Positions 51,095-60,264 of a stretch of 64,000 bases of DNA are shown piece by piece. The notes beneath the pieces were generated by a model that saw nothing but the letters and a program-made list of their open reading frames with translations, was not told the DNA's origin and did no database searches. The DNA lies in assembly GCF_014356525.2 (NCBI RefSeq), contig NC_052506.1:17687361-17751360 (forward strand), in the 5' to 3' direction. How positions within the stretch are numbered: position 1 is the stretch's first letter; every line of letters begins with the position of its first letter. The stretch is from Nilaparvata lugens. Its lineage: Eukaryota; Arthropoda; Insecta; Hemiptera; Delphacidae. The position numbers and the translations under genes are program-made.

Positions 51095-54000
51095 TGTGTG
51101 TGTGTGTGTGCATGTGTGTGTTTGTGTGTGTGTATGAGTGTATGTGCGTCTGTGTACACGGTATCTCATCTCCCAATTAACAGAATAACTTGTAATTTGG
51201 AACTTAAGGTCCTTACACTATAAGGATCCGACACTAACAATTACGATCGAATGCAATTCAAGATGGCGGCTAAAATGGCGAAAATGTTGTCAAAAACAGG
51301 GTTTTTCGCCATTTTCTTTAAAACGGCTCCAACGATTTTGATCAAATTTATACCTAAAACAGTCATTGATAAGCTATATAAACTGCCACAAGTCCCATAT
51401 CTGTAAAAATTTTAGGAGCTCCGCCCCATATATGCAAAGTTTAATTTTAGATTTCCAATTATCAGGTCTCAGATATAATTTAAACGAAAAATTTTGAGTG
51501 GAAAAGATTGAACATGAAAATCTCTACAATTTATGTCCAGTAACATTTTCACCTAAAATTGAAAATAAGCTTGAAATTTGAGAAAATGTGATTATTAAAT
51601 TGCAAACTATTGGCAATTGTTGATTCTATTAAATCATTCACTATGAAGAGATAGCAGATCTCGTGTGTATCCAGCGTTATTGTCCTGTCACCAGCTGGCT
51701 CAGATCTTTGAATAGTAGGATTGAGATGCGAGTGAATACTAGCGTCAGGTGATCAATTTTCATAACGGCAAGGAAAGTTGTGTGAGTGCGCCACACCAGA
51801 TTTTTAGGTTTGAAACTTTTGTCAAACAGCTGTTTCGCTTGAAGCTTTTCGCCGAATACACAAAAGCTTGTACAAACGTGCTTCACAAGCCTGCAGTATC
51901 GTTAGTGGCCGGTCTTAGTACACCTATAAATCGATAGTGAAAATTCTGAACCACAATCTCTATAAACACAATATTCCAAAATTTATCTAAATAATTATCA
52001 ATTATTAATAATATACTGTATTATTCTTTGTATAATTAGAAAAAAATAGTAGAATGAATAGAAATGTATAGAGAAACGATAATTCATTGCAATGATATTC
52101 AATAGAATTATATCAACATTCCATTCTTTTACAATGTGTCTATAACATGTTGTATAAACATACTGTATGTACTTTAATTTTCTCATTATAAATATTGATT
52201 TATTTGTTGTGATTTATTGATTGATTGAATAATTATTTTTCAGGCCTATTGATTAATTTATTGTAGTTTATTGATAATTGATTAATTGAATACAGTAATT
52301 ATTGATTTCAAGTTTTCTAAAATTGTTAAAATCTTATATTTAATTTCATTCTCATTCATTTGACATACTTTTGATTCATTTAATTTCTATTTCTTATTAT
52401 TTCACTTACATTACATTTCTTGTTTTTTCAACATTTCTTCATACTTAATTCTTAAAATACATTTTTGGATTGTATAGTGTATGATTATAATGTGTGAAGG
52501 AGGCAAAATGGGGTTTTTACCTGTTGCCTCCATGAATAAAATTATTTATTTATTTGTATGGTTTCACTTGTGAATATTCACTTTTTTCACTGGCACTGGT
52601 ACATATAAAGTTTCAATATTAATTCAAGCAGTATTTATACACTTCTAAATTATAGTTAGGCTACATACCTAAAGAAAGAAGAAGAACACTAACAGAGTCT
52701 AACACAGTAAAAAGTATCACTTGGATAAGACTTACTTTCAATTGCGGTAGGATGCCAAGCTATTCCATACACCCATCCTTCATGGCCAGACAACACAGCT
52801 TCCAAAGTCACATCAAGAGGCCGCTTCCCCAATTCAATCACTTGCTTTTTCTGAGTGATTTGGTCTTCAGGATCAATGACTGCGTTTGAAGACGGAGAGA
52901 AACGCCATATTCGTACGGTCGTATCCTGGGAGGCACTGACCAATAGGACATCATCTCCTATTGAAAAAAACATCATTGCGATCAGGATAAGTAGCATATA
53001 ACTTTTTTTTTAATAATTCCTCTGGATGTTGGACGACACATCAAGATGAGTTTATTTATAAATTCATACATACATTACATTATATTACATATTTTTTAAT
53101 ATAACAATATTCAGGGTTTAGAAAATGATACCTCACTATATAATATATGTGTCGAGGTTATCATCAAATTAATACTAATTTATGCTACAACAGATAATAC
53201 AAAAATTCCAAAAAATCTAAAACTATATCTATTACGGTACCCTAAGCATCACCACTATCATTACTAAGCATCATTACTATTCCAGATATAAGTAGTATAA
53301 CATTTATAGATTTAAAATCCATAATTGTTATAACAGACAGAGACCCTGTTTCTAGGATACTTATATTGAATTGAATCTAGGTTTAATTGTCCATTAGATT
53401 TGATAAGAATTATAGAAACCGGGCCTGAAGGAAATAAAAATAGTCTTAGGCCAAGTTGCACAAAAGCCTGTTAAATTTTAACCATGATTAAATTGCACGA
53501 AAACCAATCAGAGAAGGGTTTTCCAAGTTCTAAGAAGATAGCTTTTCTGATTGGTTCTCGTGACATTTAATCGGGATTAAAAGTTAACATACTTTTGTGC
53601 AAGAGGGTGTAGAAGTCTTGATACGATTTAGAAATCAGCACCTGGAAATCTTCTATAATCATAAAGTGAAGGAGTACCCACCATTCTGTGTGAAATCCAG
53701 AGCACGCACCCAATCATCATGACCTTTCAGTTTTCCCAATTCCTCAATGTCATCTCCAGATTCGGAATAGAGTGATATCTTGCAATTGTCAAGTCCACAG
53801 GCTACGAGAATGTCACTGCCATGATTGAACGTTGTAATTGCAGCTGACAAGCAAAGTCCGTTGGAAGGGATATCAATAGAATTCAAGTGTATCTCATCTG
53901 AAACATTAAGATGGTCTGGTTGAAAAAAAAAACATAAAGAGTAAGAAATATTGAAAAATTGAAATTATTCCTTGCAAAGCACGAGTACATAATGGTGAAT

Positions 54001-57000
54001 AAAAGCATAGGATAAGGTAGAGAAACCTGTTTCCTCTATGATAATATACAGTTCTTATATTATTATAACAATCAAATATTGAAGAAATCAAATTATTCCT
54101 TGCAAAGCACGAGTACATTAGTGAATAAAAGCATAGGATAAGGTAGAGAAACCTGTTTTCTCTATGATAATATATAGTTCCTATATTATTATAACAAATG
54201 ACTGACAGAAGAACGCAATAGAGTTTATGTGCCAAGCCACAGTGCTTGAGTGTCTCAAGACGAGTCGGCAGGATAGAAAGCTCAGCGATTGGCTGATTCC
54301 CGAGCACCAACACTATCAGCCAATCGGAGAGCCTGCCCTGCCGACTCGTCTAAAAAACGTATTATGTGGCTTGGCTCTAAAACCATCGTCTGAATTGAAA
54401 CGTTTGCGGTTGGATGTTACTATTCCTCTCACTTTGGTAATTAGATCTTAACTAAACATATCTCACTTTCACTGTCAATTTACTTCGAATCACTCTCAAT
54501 TTATTTTTGAGATGAATTTTTTAACAATAGCTGGAATTATACATTCAGTTATAAAGATCTGATAGCTAACCTTCATTTTTATTTCTAGAAACTTTCCAAA
54601 TTTTGATGGTGGAATCGACAGAAGATGAGAATATTGACAACTCTTTCTTGTCCAAATCACTTGAACGGTAAACTGCATCAACAACTGTTACAATATTCGA
54701 ATGACCTGAAAATAAAAATTACAATTAAAATAACGGAATACAAGTCAGAGATTCAACAAATACAGTATACACCTGAATCATCCAGCACTATAGAATCTAA
54801 TTCTTTTGTCATCTTTCTATTTCATATAAGGCATTTTATTTTTCAAAATTAGCGTCTATTTTGTTCAGGATTTACCTCTACCATTAACCTACCATTTATT
54901 TGAAGATAATGAGGTAGAATTATATTATATTCCCTGAAGGAGAAATTAAAGTTTATGATAAATATTTTCCTAATAACTTTATACAGCAAAGCTCGTGAAT
55001 CTTTTAGAGCTGTAAATACTCATAACAAAACAATGTCTGGGAAGATAGAAAGGGTTTTCACATGATGTAATAAGACCGTTTATGAGCATTGAATTTTGAT
55101 AGAATTTGGACATTACTTACCTTCAAGAACAGTCTTCTTCAAACATTCTCCCTTTTTATCGATAGTCCAGATAATAATGCTCTTATCAGAAGAGCCTGAA
55201 ATAACCACAGTTTCAGTAACAGAGATTTTCTCTGGATTTCTCACCCAACGAACAGTATTCACTCTTTCTTTATGACCAATAAGAGTCCTTATCACTGATC
55301 CACCTCCATCATCCTTAAACAAACAAATCATCATTAAAGTTTTTCAACCTACTCCATAAATAACTAATGATTAAAATTCCAATCTACTCATTTTCAGAAT
55401 TTTAGTAAAGGTACATATTATTAAGGTACATATTTGGAACGCATTCATTCCCCAACAAGCTGGATTTAGACCAGGAAAGAACTGTACAAGCCAAGTTTTG
55501 TAGCTGACAGAGCACATTGAAGAGGACTTCCAGGAAAAACTCATAACAGGTATTGCATATGTGGACCTATCGGTTGCATATGTATAGTAAACCATAGGCT
55601 GCTTCTACAAAAAAATACTCACAACAACAGGAGACCACCAATTAGCAAAAATGTTAGAATCACTACTGAAGAACAGACGCTTTCATGTCAGCTTTGGAGG
55701 TAAAAGCTTATGGAGAAATCAAATAAATGGGAGTTCCCACTGTTGTGTGCTGTCACCATTACTTTTCAATCTGTCTCAATCTCTACACCAATGATCAATC
55801 TATCTTTACAGACACAGAACATTTCTTGCATTGGGATCAAACTTTTCCTGGAGTTGAGAAAAAACTCACCAATGCCCAACAATGTCTATCAGAGTACTAT
55901 AAAGCAAACTCCCTAAAACCAAATCCAGCTAAAACAATAGTATGTCCCACCATCTGAAATCTAGAAAAGCAAAGAGACGTCTGAATGTTACATGGAACAA
56001 CCAGATGCTGGAACACTGAGAGACGCCAAATTACCTTGGAGTTATATTGGACATATGAAGCTCATCGTCAAAGTGCAATGCTGAAACATTCTCGCGAAGA
56101 AACACAAGAAACATTCCCCGGTGGAAAATTCGAAGTAGTGGATGGGTTGCAAAGCCGGCAGTATTAGTAACAACAGCCCAAGCATTAAGCTACTCAACAG
56201 GCGAATATGCATGTCCTATGTGGAATAGGTCTACACGTACTAAGAATGTTGACACAGCACTCAATGAAAATTATCACCTAATAACAGGGTGTATGAAAAA
56301 CCGAGCGGCAGGCATTGCAAAAACCGGGAGTACGTAGTGCTAAAACTGAATATATTGAGCGGTACAAACGTTTGATAGACGACATGTAATGTATTAAATA
56401 GAGCAACCACCGCCTTCATGGTTAAAATCTAGGACGGGTGTTATGGGCTCTACCCTCTACGTCTGCCAATCCACCTCTATGATTCCCAAAACAAGCACCA
56501 ATACCATCAGGGCTTGACCTAAACTGGCGATGTTAAACCAACTTAGAACTGGGGTTGCACCAACAAGAGTGAATAGGGCTAGATGGTATTAAATACAGCC
56601 CGGCGATTTGTACTGCGAGTGTGGTGATCGTCAGGATACTTGACATTATAGAGCGTGCACTCTGCCCAACAAAATGCACCAACGACGATCTGTGGTAGGG
56701 AAATGCCTATGGTATTTCGGTGGCACAATACTGGACACGAAAATATTAATTACTTATTGCTCGGACGTAAAATGTAAACTGACTTCAGTAGAATGGTGAG
56801 AGGAAGGTTAAGTATCTATGCTTCTGAATGAGTTTAACTAGGACAAAAGAGCAAGAGACTGTTCATATACTATATATTCCTAAATAAACTTTTGGCCTGC
56901 AGTTGATAGGCTTTGCCAATTCAACAAAAAATTGTCAAGTGCAAGTCGCGGTAATGTTTTTAGAATAGAATCAATGTTATATATTAGAATACTTACATTA

Positions 57001-57134
57001 TGCTTGTAGAGTATTACATTATTACTAGCACCATAAGCTATGAGACCATTATCACTCCAATCAACACAATGTGGAGTAGCATTGCATGCAGATGATGTAT
57101 AAATATTCTCATAATAACATTTTGCTGGAGTCAT
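33000..57134 (-). CDS. Elp2: Elongator complex protein 2 (WD40), complete 13-exon gene
   Basis: ELP2 is the double-propeller scaffold of the Elongator complex (Elp1-6), which adds the cm5-type modification to wobble uridines of cytosolic tRNAs. Exons read on the minus strand: 57134-56997, 55313-55121, 54705-54571, 53897-53682, 52957-52736, 48229-48006, 46250-46110, 45625-45436, 44903-44754, 44102-43937, 43089-42953, 41589-41250, 33162-33000. Every junction is GT..AG and in phase. Together they give 2,415 nt, 804 residues (human about 826). Residues 1-46 match the ELP2 start ([16 protein letters not shown]). Family landmarks follow: [134 protein letters not shown], and C-terminal [15 protein letters not shown]. 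The exon 4 end is the least certain junction (donor GTGGGT). Introns, especially 5 and 12, hold transposons. Confidence 0.95.
33955..34110 (-). mobile_element. Possible antisense LINE tail in ELP2 intron 12
   Basis: TCATTTATTTATTTCTTTCC resembles the inverted (AAAT)n tails seen elsewhere. What follows (ACATACATGATAATGTACATGG) does not clearly match the other copies, so this is weak. Confidence 0.3.
34127..34166. repeat. Short strong hairpin
   Basis: CCATAGAGAAAATATAGCG is mirrored by TAGCATTTTCTCTATGG, giving about 14-bp arms with a short loop. It lies just left of the 323-bp duplicated segment. Confidence 0.6.
34181..34503. repeat. 323-bp direct repeat, copy 1, with partial ELP2 exon 12
   Basis: It matches 41,009-41,331 at constant offset (6,828 bases), with no net indel and only two substitutions noticed by eye (GGAACC/GGATCC; GAGACC/GAGGCC). 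Positions 34,422-34,503 copy the last 82 bases of ELP2 exon 12, including the donor. The upstream part of the exon is absent, so this copy is not coding on its own. Confidence 0.9.
34625..35018 (-). repeat. 3' LTR
   Basis: 394 bases. It differs from the other LTR almost only by single-base indels (CAG-CAAAG/CAGGCAAAG, CTCAAAATT/CTCAAAAATT, AAG-TTAG/AAGTTTAG). That pattern is more like sequencing error in one copy than like evolutionary divergence. Confidence 0.8.
35395..35438. repeat. (ATT)n and poly(T) simple repeat
   Basis: TTATTATATTATTATTATTA runs into ~15 T's, inside the LTR element. Confidence 0.8.
36084..36787. repeat. Hexanucleotide-derived satellite (GGCATT/GGCGCA/GGCGTA), ~700 bp
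   Basis: Almost the whole stretch consists of six-base units starting with GGC (GGCATT, GGCGCA, GGCGTA, GGCATC, GATTTT). They are arranged in a higher-order pattern: blocks such as GTAGCTATTGGCATTGGCGCAGG recur at 36,217, 36,345, 36,435 and 36,495. Because the unit is 6 bases, several frames on both strands stay open: plus reads Gly-Ile/Ala-Leu repeats, minus reads Met-Pro-rich repeats. It lies inside the LTR element. No translated product is claimed. Confidence 0.9.
37573..37645. repeat. ~38-bp tandem duplication
   Basis: ATCATTATTTTGCATCTATGGCAATCAACATTATTA occurs twice in tandem with almost no differences, inside the LTR element. Confidence 0.8.
39056..39891 (-). pseudogene. gag-like coiled-coil ORF of LTR element, frameshifted
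   Basis: The first frame (39,891-39,469, 140 codons) begins [20 protein letters not shown] and carries heptad-like repeats (QNAKFD, QNAKLD, QNARFD). A one-base shift near 39,472 leads into a second frame (39,472-39,056) with KVRK.VNK repeats. Both halves are Lys/Asn/Gln-rich and predicted helical. Similar QNAKFD-type coiled coils occur at the start of insect LTR-element gag proteins, as I recall them. No zinc knuckle or protease is visible. The shift could be a sequencing indel. A host coiled-coil gene is the alternative, but the position behind a 5' LTR favours gag. Confidence 0.55.
40342..40736 (-). repeat. 5' LTR
   Basis: 395 bases, and the one adjoining the gag leader. A conventional tRNA primer-binding site directly inside (ACTGTAAACTAGATAAG…) was not recognised. 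Confidence 0.8.
40737..41008. mobile_element. Truncated copy of the CGGTTCCG foldback element
   Basis: It corresponds to the full element at 41,803-42,112 without the outer ~20 bases at each end. It starts ATACGGTTCCGTTCGGTTCGG directly at the LTR edge and stops at ACTAACCGAACC directly at the 323-bp repeat. Both truncation points are therefore rearrangement junctions. Confidence 0.7.
41009..41331. repeat. 323-bp direct repeat, copy 2, overlapping functional exon 12
   Basis: This is the partner of 34,181-34,503. Here the repeat runs into the rest of exon 12 (to 41,589), so this copy carries the intact exon and its donor at 41,249/41,250. Confidence 0.9.
41803..42112. mobile_element. 310-bp foldback MITE (AGGCTTGTTTCACA… CGGTTCCG)
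   Basis: The left end AGGCTTGTTTCACATACATA with CGGTTCCGTTCGGTTCGG mirrors the right end CCGAACTGAATAGAACCG with TATAAGTGTGAAACAAGCCTT. It is non-coding and lies in ELP2 intron 11. A truncated second copy sits ~800 bases away. Confidence 0.8.
42200..42360. mobile_element. Foldback MITE (AGAAATAAAAATCT… family), 161 bp
   Basis: TAGAAATAAAAATCTCAGTA…TGAATTATTTTATCATAACATGTTTCA is mirrored by TGAAACATTTTGTGATAAAATAATTCG…TACTGAGATTTTTATTTTTATTTCTA. The ~55-base arms and the ACATGTTTC motif link it to the copies at 1, 46.4 and 62.2 kb. Confidence 0.8.
43468..43690 (-). mobile_element. LINE 3' end, antisense
   Basis: ATTTATTTATTTATTCAATCATTGAGAATTACACAACTTACAG matches the 8.7-kb copy over about 200 bases. 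It lies in ELP2 intron 10. Confidence 0.7.
45307..45418. repeat. Tandem duplication of ~46 bp, 64-bp period
   Basis: GTATTGTTGAATATCTTCTTTTACAATAGACAGTGAAAATGAGA is repeated after 64 bases with one or two changes. It sits in ELP2 intron 8, ending just before the exon 8 donor. Confidence 0.8.
46377..46507. mobile_element. Foldback MITE (ACATGTTTCGGCC family)
   Basis: AGAAATAAAAATGAAAATCTAAGTACCCTTTTT and the mirrored AAAAAGGGTAAGTTTTTTATTTTTATTTCT enclose CGACATGTTTCGGCCATGGTGCCATTATCAAG. It lies in ELP2 intron 6. Confidence 0.75.
46821..47025. mobile_element. Foldback element with ~70-bp near-perfect arms
   Basis: TAATTATAATAAATTATGTTGTTAACTT.CACTTTTACAACAGTACCCACGGTTTTCTTGTTTGTCGG is mirrored almost base for base by CCGACAAACAAGAAAACCGTGAGTACTGTTGTAAAAGTTCAAGTTAACAACACAATTTATTATAATTA. 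The loop of ~70 bases holds a smaller CCTAGCTAGG-type palindrome. It is non-coding and lies in ELP2 intron 6. Confidence 0.85.
47337..47928. mobile_element. TIR MITE (TATAGTGAGGTCCACG family) interrupted by a LINE
   Basis: The left end TATAGTGAGGTCCACGTTATATTAGCAGTGGAGAAAGATAGGAGAACAACGTTG and the right end AACGTGGACCTCACTATA flank an insert of about 500 bases. Most of the MITE's right half is missing. Confidence 0.75.
47398..47910 (+). mobile_element. LINE 3' end nested in MITE
   Basis: The plus strand encodes a typical LINE reverse transcriptase C-terminus ([20 protein letters not shown] then [12 protein letters not shown], ~47,655-47,765). A ~130-base 3'UTR with AATAAA and a terminal (GATT)n tail follow at 47,884-47,911. 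It is 5'-truncated and cannot move by itself. Confidence 0.7.
48930..49250 (-). pseudogene. LINE reverse transcriptase C-terminal fragment
   Basis: The minus-strand frame 49,247-49,026 reads …[20 protein letters not shown] then [20 protein letters not shown]. That is the usual closing motif of LINE polymerases (LYN.LP…F…L…YL…YYS). It lies in ELP2 intron 5. The catalytic domain is absent. Confidence 0.6.
49335..50245 (-). pseudogene. Retroelement ORF1-like region with three ~285-bp tandem units
   Basis: Units start near 49,430, 49,713 and 49,998 (GTGACCTACGTGAGTTCCACTCCTGGCTTC). On the minus strand they encode a basic Arg/Lys/Gln-rich stretch ([20 protein letters not shown], then [17 protein letters not shown]) resembling LINE ORF1/gag linkers. 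Frames break between units (49,613-49,335; 49,711-49,481). The left end shows CGCCTCCTACGAGAAGCATG (~50,248), a motif I recall from the start regions of insect LINEs. GC content is clearly above the surroundings. It lies in ELP2 intron 5. Confidence 0.6.
50482..50690 (-). pseudogene. LINE reverse transcriptase fragment (Jockey/CR1-like)
   Basis: The minus-strand frame reads [20 protein letters not shown]…[10 protein letters not shown]…[13 protein letters not shown]. This fits the thumb region of Jockey/CR1-type polymerases (LRKLK…YFALF.S.L.YGI..WG….LQKKA.RII). Only ~65 codons survive. Confidence 0.7.
50719..51914. mobile_element. ~1.2-kb TIR element containing a (GT)n array
   Basis: The left end GGCCGGCCAAAAACGATACTGCAGGC…GCTTGTACAAG…GGCTTCAAGCGAAAC is mirrored by GTTTCGCTTGAAGCTT…CTTGTACAAACG…GCCTGCAGTATCGTTAGTGGCCGGTC, with arms of ~110 bases. 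The interior has CCTTGCCCTATTACCATAGGTAAGGAAAG, a (GT)n run and ATGGCGGCTAAAATGGCG, but no transposase. It lies in ELP2 intron 5. Confidence 0.75.
51066..51131. repeat. (GT)n microsatellite
   Basis: Imperfect TG/GT dinucleotide array. On the minus strand it reads as His/Thr repeats, which explains two spurious open frames there. Confidence 0.95.
51940..52560 (+). mobile_element. LINE 3'UTR and tail
   Basis: A long AT-rich run with TTATTGATTGATTGAATAATT ends in GAAGGAGGCAAAATGGGG…CCTGTTGCCTCCATGAATAAAATTATTTATTTATTT. The GGAGGCAA..TTGCCTCC hairpin before AATAAA and the (TTTA)n tail are typical LINE 3' ends. The 5' limit is uncertain. Confidence 0.55.
53447..53611. mobile_element. 165-bp foldback MITE
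   Basis: TAGGCCAAGTTGCACAAAAG…GTTAAATTTTAACC…AACCAATCAGA mirrors TCTGATTGGTTCTCGTG…TTAAAAGTTAAC…CTTTTGTGCAAGAGGGTGTA. It lies in ELP2 intron 4. Confidence 0.8.
53963..54200. repeat. ~122-bp tandem duplication
   Basis: ATTCCTTGCAAAGCACGAGTACAT…TAGAGAAACCTGTTT.CTCTATGATAATATA.AGTTC occurs twice. It lies in ELP2 intron 3, just upstream of the exon 4 acceptor. Confidence 0.85.
54226..54379. mobile_element. ~150-bp foldback MITE
   Basis: GTGCCAAGCCACAGTG…AGACGAGTCGGCAGG…GATTGGCTGAT mirrors ATCAGCCAATCGGAGAG…CCTGCCGACTCGTCT…GTGGCTTGGCTC. It lies in ELP2 intron 3. Confidence 0.8.
55430..56760 (+). pseudogene. Decayed Jockey-like LINE reverse transcriptase
   Basis: Plus-strand frames, broken by stops and shifts, follow one polymerase in order. 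[16 protein letters not shown] is at ~55,450. [12 protein letters not shown], a decayed form of the usual TG..VDLSAAYD, follows at ~55,550. Next come [15 protein letters not shown] (~55,670), [18 protein letters not shown] (~55,900), [20 protein letters not shown] (~56,205) and LITGCMK (~56,280). An ICDCGDRQDT-like tail (~56,610) fits a terminal Cys motif. The YADD catalytic box is not intact. It is an old, dead copy in ELP2 intron 1, opposite in strand to the gene. Confidence 0.75.
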
Positions 57135-57682
57135 ATTCTTTCTCTTATCTGAAGTGAGATTATGTAATAAGTACCTATATTAAATTTTATATTATCAAGA
57201 CAAATTTCACTTGGAAAATGTTTACTTAGAGGTTAGAAATCTGTTTGCCTGCCATGTTTCCTTCCTTTCCTACTTTACTATTTTGTTTTTTCTGCTTTTC
57301 TTGTTTTGTTTTTGCTTTTTCCGTCAACAAGTATCGACTTTCAGCTTTGTCGAGAAGTCGAGTCGAGTCGAGTCTTGAGGCTGACTAACATAAATTTTGT
57401 AAAAAGGTTCATTTCTGAACGATTCACTCCAAATCAATATATATAATAAACTAATGATATTTAAATTCTAATAATGGATAAAGAATGAATCTCAAGAGAT
57501 AAATGATTCAAATTATAATATTCTGCAAGAGTGAATATTAAAAGGTTGGTACTATGAGATCCGCTACGAAATCCACATTCTTGCTTGCAGCATTTCCTTT
57601 TCGTTTCATTCCATTTGCATAGCAGAAACCGATAGAGCAGGACATCCTTTACTAAGTTTTCATCTTATTCTCTCATTCAGTT
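57135..57682. promoter_or_regulatory. Bidirectional promoter interval ELP2 / RpL41
   Basis: 548 bases separate the divergent start codons. On the RpL41 side, pyrimidine-rich CTTTTTCCGTC (~57,315) and CCTTTTCGTTTC (~57,596) are candidate TOP-type starts. TCTCATTCAG|TT just before the RpL41 ATG looks like an acceptor, so a 5'UTR intron is possible. A (TCGAG)n stretch lies at ~57,357-57,378. Function is inferred from gene arrangement. Confidence 0.5.
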
Positions 57683-59545
57683 ATGAGAGCAAAGGTAATT
57701 TTTATTCTATTTACACTTTTAGTTAATCATGCTTAATTCAAAGCGTATTTACTTTCATAATTTTATATTATCAAACTAGATTTTAGTTGTTCTTGCAATC
57801 ATAACATTTTTGGTGCCACCACGTTGCGACTTTATATTATATTTTTTGATTATTTTATCTACTAATAGTTTCTGGCTATTATAAACATTAAAAATTATTA
57901 TTTTGTTTAATTAATATATCACTCTCAACATTTATATGATATAATTAGATTGATTTTATCACTTGCTCAAATAAGGTGCTTCTACGTCTCATCACAATGC
58001 AATATGTAGCCTTAGACAATAAGATTCATAGCTCTTAATTAAATTCCATAATTATCTGTGCAATAAATTCTAAGTTTATAACTAATCAAAATCGTTTCTA
58101 TTGCAATTTATAACTTGAAAAACCTTTGTCTTTCGTTAAACATTGAATCATCTTTTCCTTATTAGGCTACCTAACTTTCCATTAAGTTATTTTTTTAAAT
58201 CACCATGAAATGTTGGCGGTATTTTTCAGATAATTGAGACTTGTGATCATAATTTTTAAACTTTAACTCGTGGCTTGAAAAATCGTAGGCTTGCCGTGTT
58301 TCCAAAGTGTTATCAAACAACTTTGTTTCATTATTTAACTTGTTCTTTATAATTTGTAGTTGCTTGGCAATTAAAATGTTGGTTTTGTTGTAAAAACAGG
58401 GAATCTCAACTCATTCTTAGTTAGTTTATGTAGAACCCCACGTGTTTAATCGTGGAACTAGTGGTCTCATCTATTATTACATTTTTTAAATGTCATTTTA
58501 ATAACTAATAGTCATTCAGTATTTACAATTTCATAGATTCAGTAAGTTAACCTATCTTGTAAAATATGGTAAACACTATATAACTAGTAGTTCTGTAAAC
58601 AGTAGACCTGACGCAGTATTCTCATCCACAAGTAGCCTACCTGATTGAAACTAGACCTTATGGAAATACAGCAATATACTGGCTTTTTCCACACATCTGT
58701 GTAATCACTTGTCAGCTGATTTATGATGAATAATTCTATAGTCTGATTTTTACTCTAATATTGGCGTATAAGGAGGCTCCTTTTTCCTTTTATACAAAGC
58801 CCCGGCCTACAATATTGCAACGTCGCAGTGTAGGCCTAGAATCTAATACATGTTTGTTGGAAAAGTTTAGTTTAGCTTTTTATTATACATTTTATTTGAT
58901 TTTATATACGATTTTTAGATTTGCTAAGTATTTTCAGATCCAATATTCAGTAGGCTACATTTCATCAAAGTTCGAAGAAGTTGGGCTAAAGTTTTGGGAC
59001 ATGTTTTGAATTGATTATATACCTAACTTGAAATCTAGTCAGTTTTTAACTTATTATCCATCAACATTGAAAGATCAACATGATGCTTTATCATTATTAG
59101 CTTTGTATGTTACGTATTATTTTTAAGGGTATGACTCTTCAAACATTTTTGGAATGAAATGAATTTTACAGTAATTTGGTAAATATTTTATCTTGAGAAG
59201 GCACTCGTAATACAGAAATATGTACTTGGTTGATTTTAGATGGAAAAACTAACTTTCAACGCTATTGTTTTGAATGTAAGAAAATATGAAATGAATAAGT
59301 GTATCTGGCGACTCAGAACCTGAGTGTTCTAATGATGGCTACATTTTTAATACATAGATATATTCTCACTTTAATCTTCTTTATTAGGCCTATGTCCTCT
59401 CATAATTTTAGTACTTGATTTTGATTAATCATATTTTTTATTATTTTGATTAGTTTCTAATTTTACAATTTGATTTCAGTGGAGGAAGAAGAGGATGCGC
59501 AGGCTTAAGCGTAAGAGGAGGAAGATGAGGGCGAGGTCCAAGTAG
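57683..59545 (+). CDS. RpL41: Ribosomal protein eL41 (RpL41), complete, two coding exons
   Basis: eL41 is the smallest ribosomal protein, a single basic helix in the large subunit close to the subunit bridge. Exon 57,683-57,694 encodes MRAK and ends at a GT donor (AAAG|GTAATT). Exon 59,480-59,545 follows an acceptor (GATTTCAG|TGG) and encodes WRKKRMRRLKRKRRKM then RARSK and TAG. The total is 25 residues, the universal length, with the near-invariant sequence. The junction falls between codons 4 and 5 (phase 0). The 1.8-kb intron carries an inverted copy of the 17.1-kb repeat. After the stop, AAT|GTGAGT (59,565) and TTGTTACAG|GTTGATC (61,210) suggest a 3'UTR intron, with AATAAA at 61,391. Confidence 0.96.
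58713..58795 (-). repeat. Dispersed repeat in RpL41 intron (inverted relative of 17.1 kb)
   Basis: CAGCTGATTTATGATGAATAATTCTATAGTCTGATTTTTACTCTAATATTGGCGTATAAGGAGGCTCCTTTTTCC is the reverse complement, with some changes, of 17,107-17,200. Confidence 0.55.
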
Positions 59546-59850
59546 ACTGGCACTTATCTTTAATGTGAGTATTGAATTCATTCAATCTGAGCTTTTTTGA
59601 ATTTGAATACTTATGGCTACAGAAGGATTTTTCAAGTTTTGTGCGTATTGAGATCGTGCATTGCGTTATTTTATCACTTTGGTGTTATAAGGTTTGATTG
59701 TATGCTGTGTCAATACTTAACAGAGCTATAATCTAGTTACAAAGATATTTATCTGATAATGAATTTGACCATTCTCACATTACGCAATTGCTCAACAGTT
59801 AACACTTGGAAAGTCCTCCGATTCTCGGTGCGCCATCTCAATCTAATTGC

Positions 59851-59959
59851 AGTTTACATTCGCCGATTTCTTGCCAACACTACACCCAGAATATCCTTTG
59901 GCTGATACTCAGCCAATCAGAGGATATACTGTGTGTCGTGTCGGCGAGTGTGAAAACTG
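59851..59959. mobile_element. ~110-bp foldback element
   Basis: AGTTTACATTCGCCGA…GCCAACACTACACCCAGAATATCCTTTGGCTGA mirrors TCAGCCAATCAGAGGATATACTGTGTGTCGTGTCGGCGAGTGTGAAAACT, with a loop of only a few bases. Confidence 0.75.
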
Positions 59960-60264
59960 ACGTTGCAATATAATTTAGTTTTTTAACAAATTTGTTTTGT
60001 TTGGAATTGGTAATAATAATACTGTGTTAAATTGTTTGTTTTTTTTTCAAATTATTGTTCCTGAGGGCTTTTCAGCTGTTGATTAAGGCTGTTCGGTACA
60101 TTTTTTATTATTCAAATTGAATCATATTTTTCAATAAAATTGTTAAGATTATAATAAGAGTGAGAAAAAGTGGCAACTGAAATTTTTTAAGTGGTCTAAT
60201 AAGCGAGTTATGGGTTAGCTTGAGTTATTGCAATGTATGTAATTTGATGGGGAGCGCACTCTTA

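Noticed and set aside
50935..51176. His/Thr-repeat open frames on the minus strand
   Set aside because: They translate the (GT)n microsatellite.
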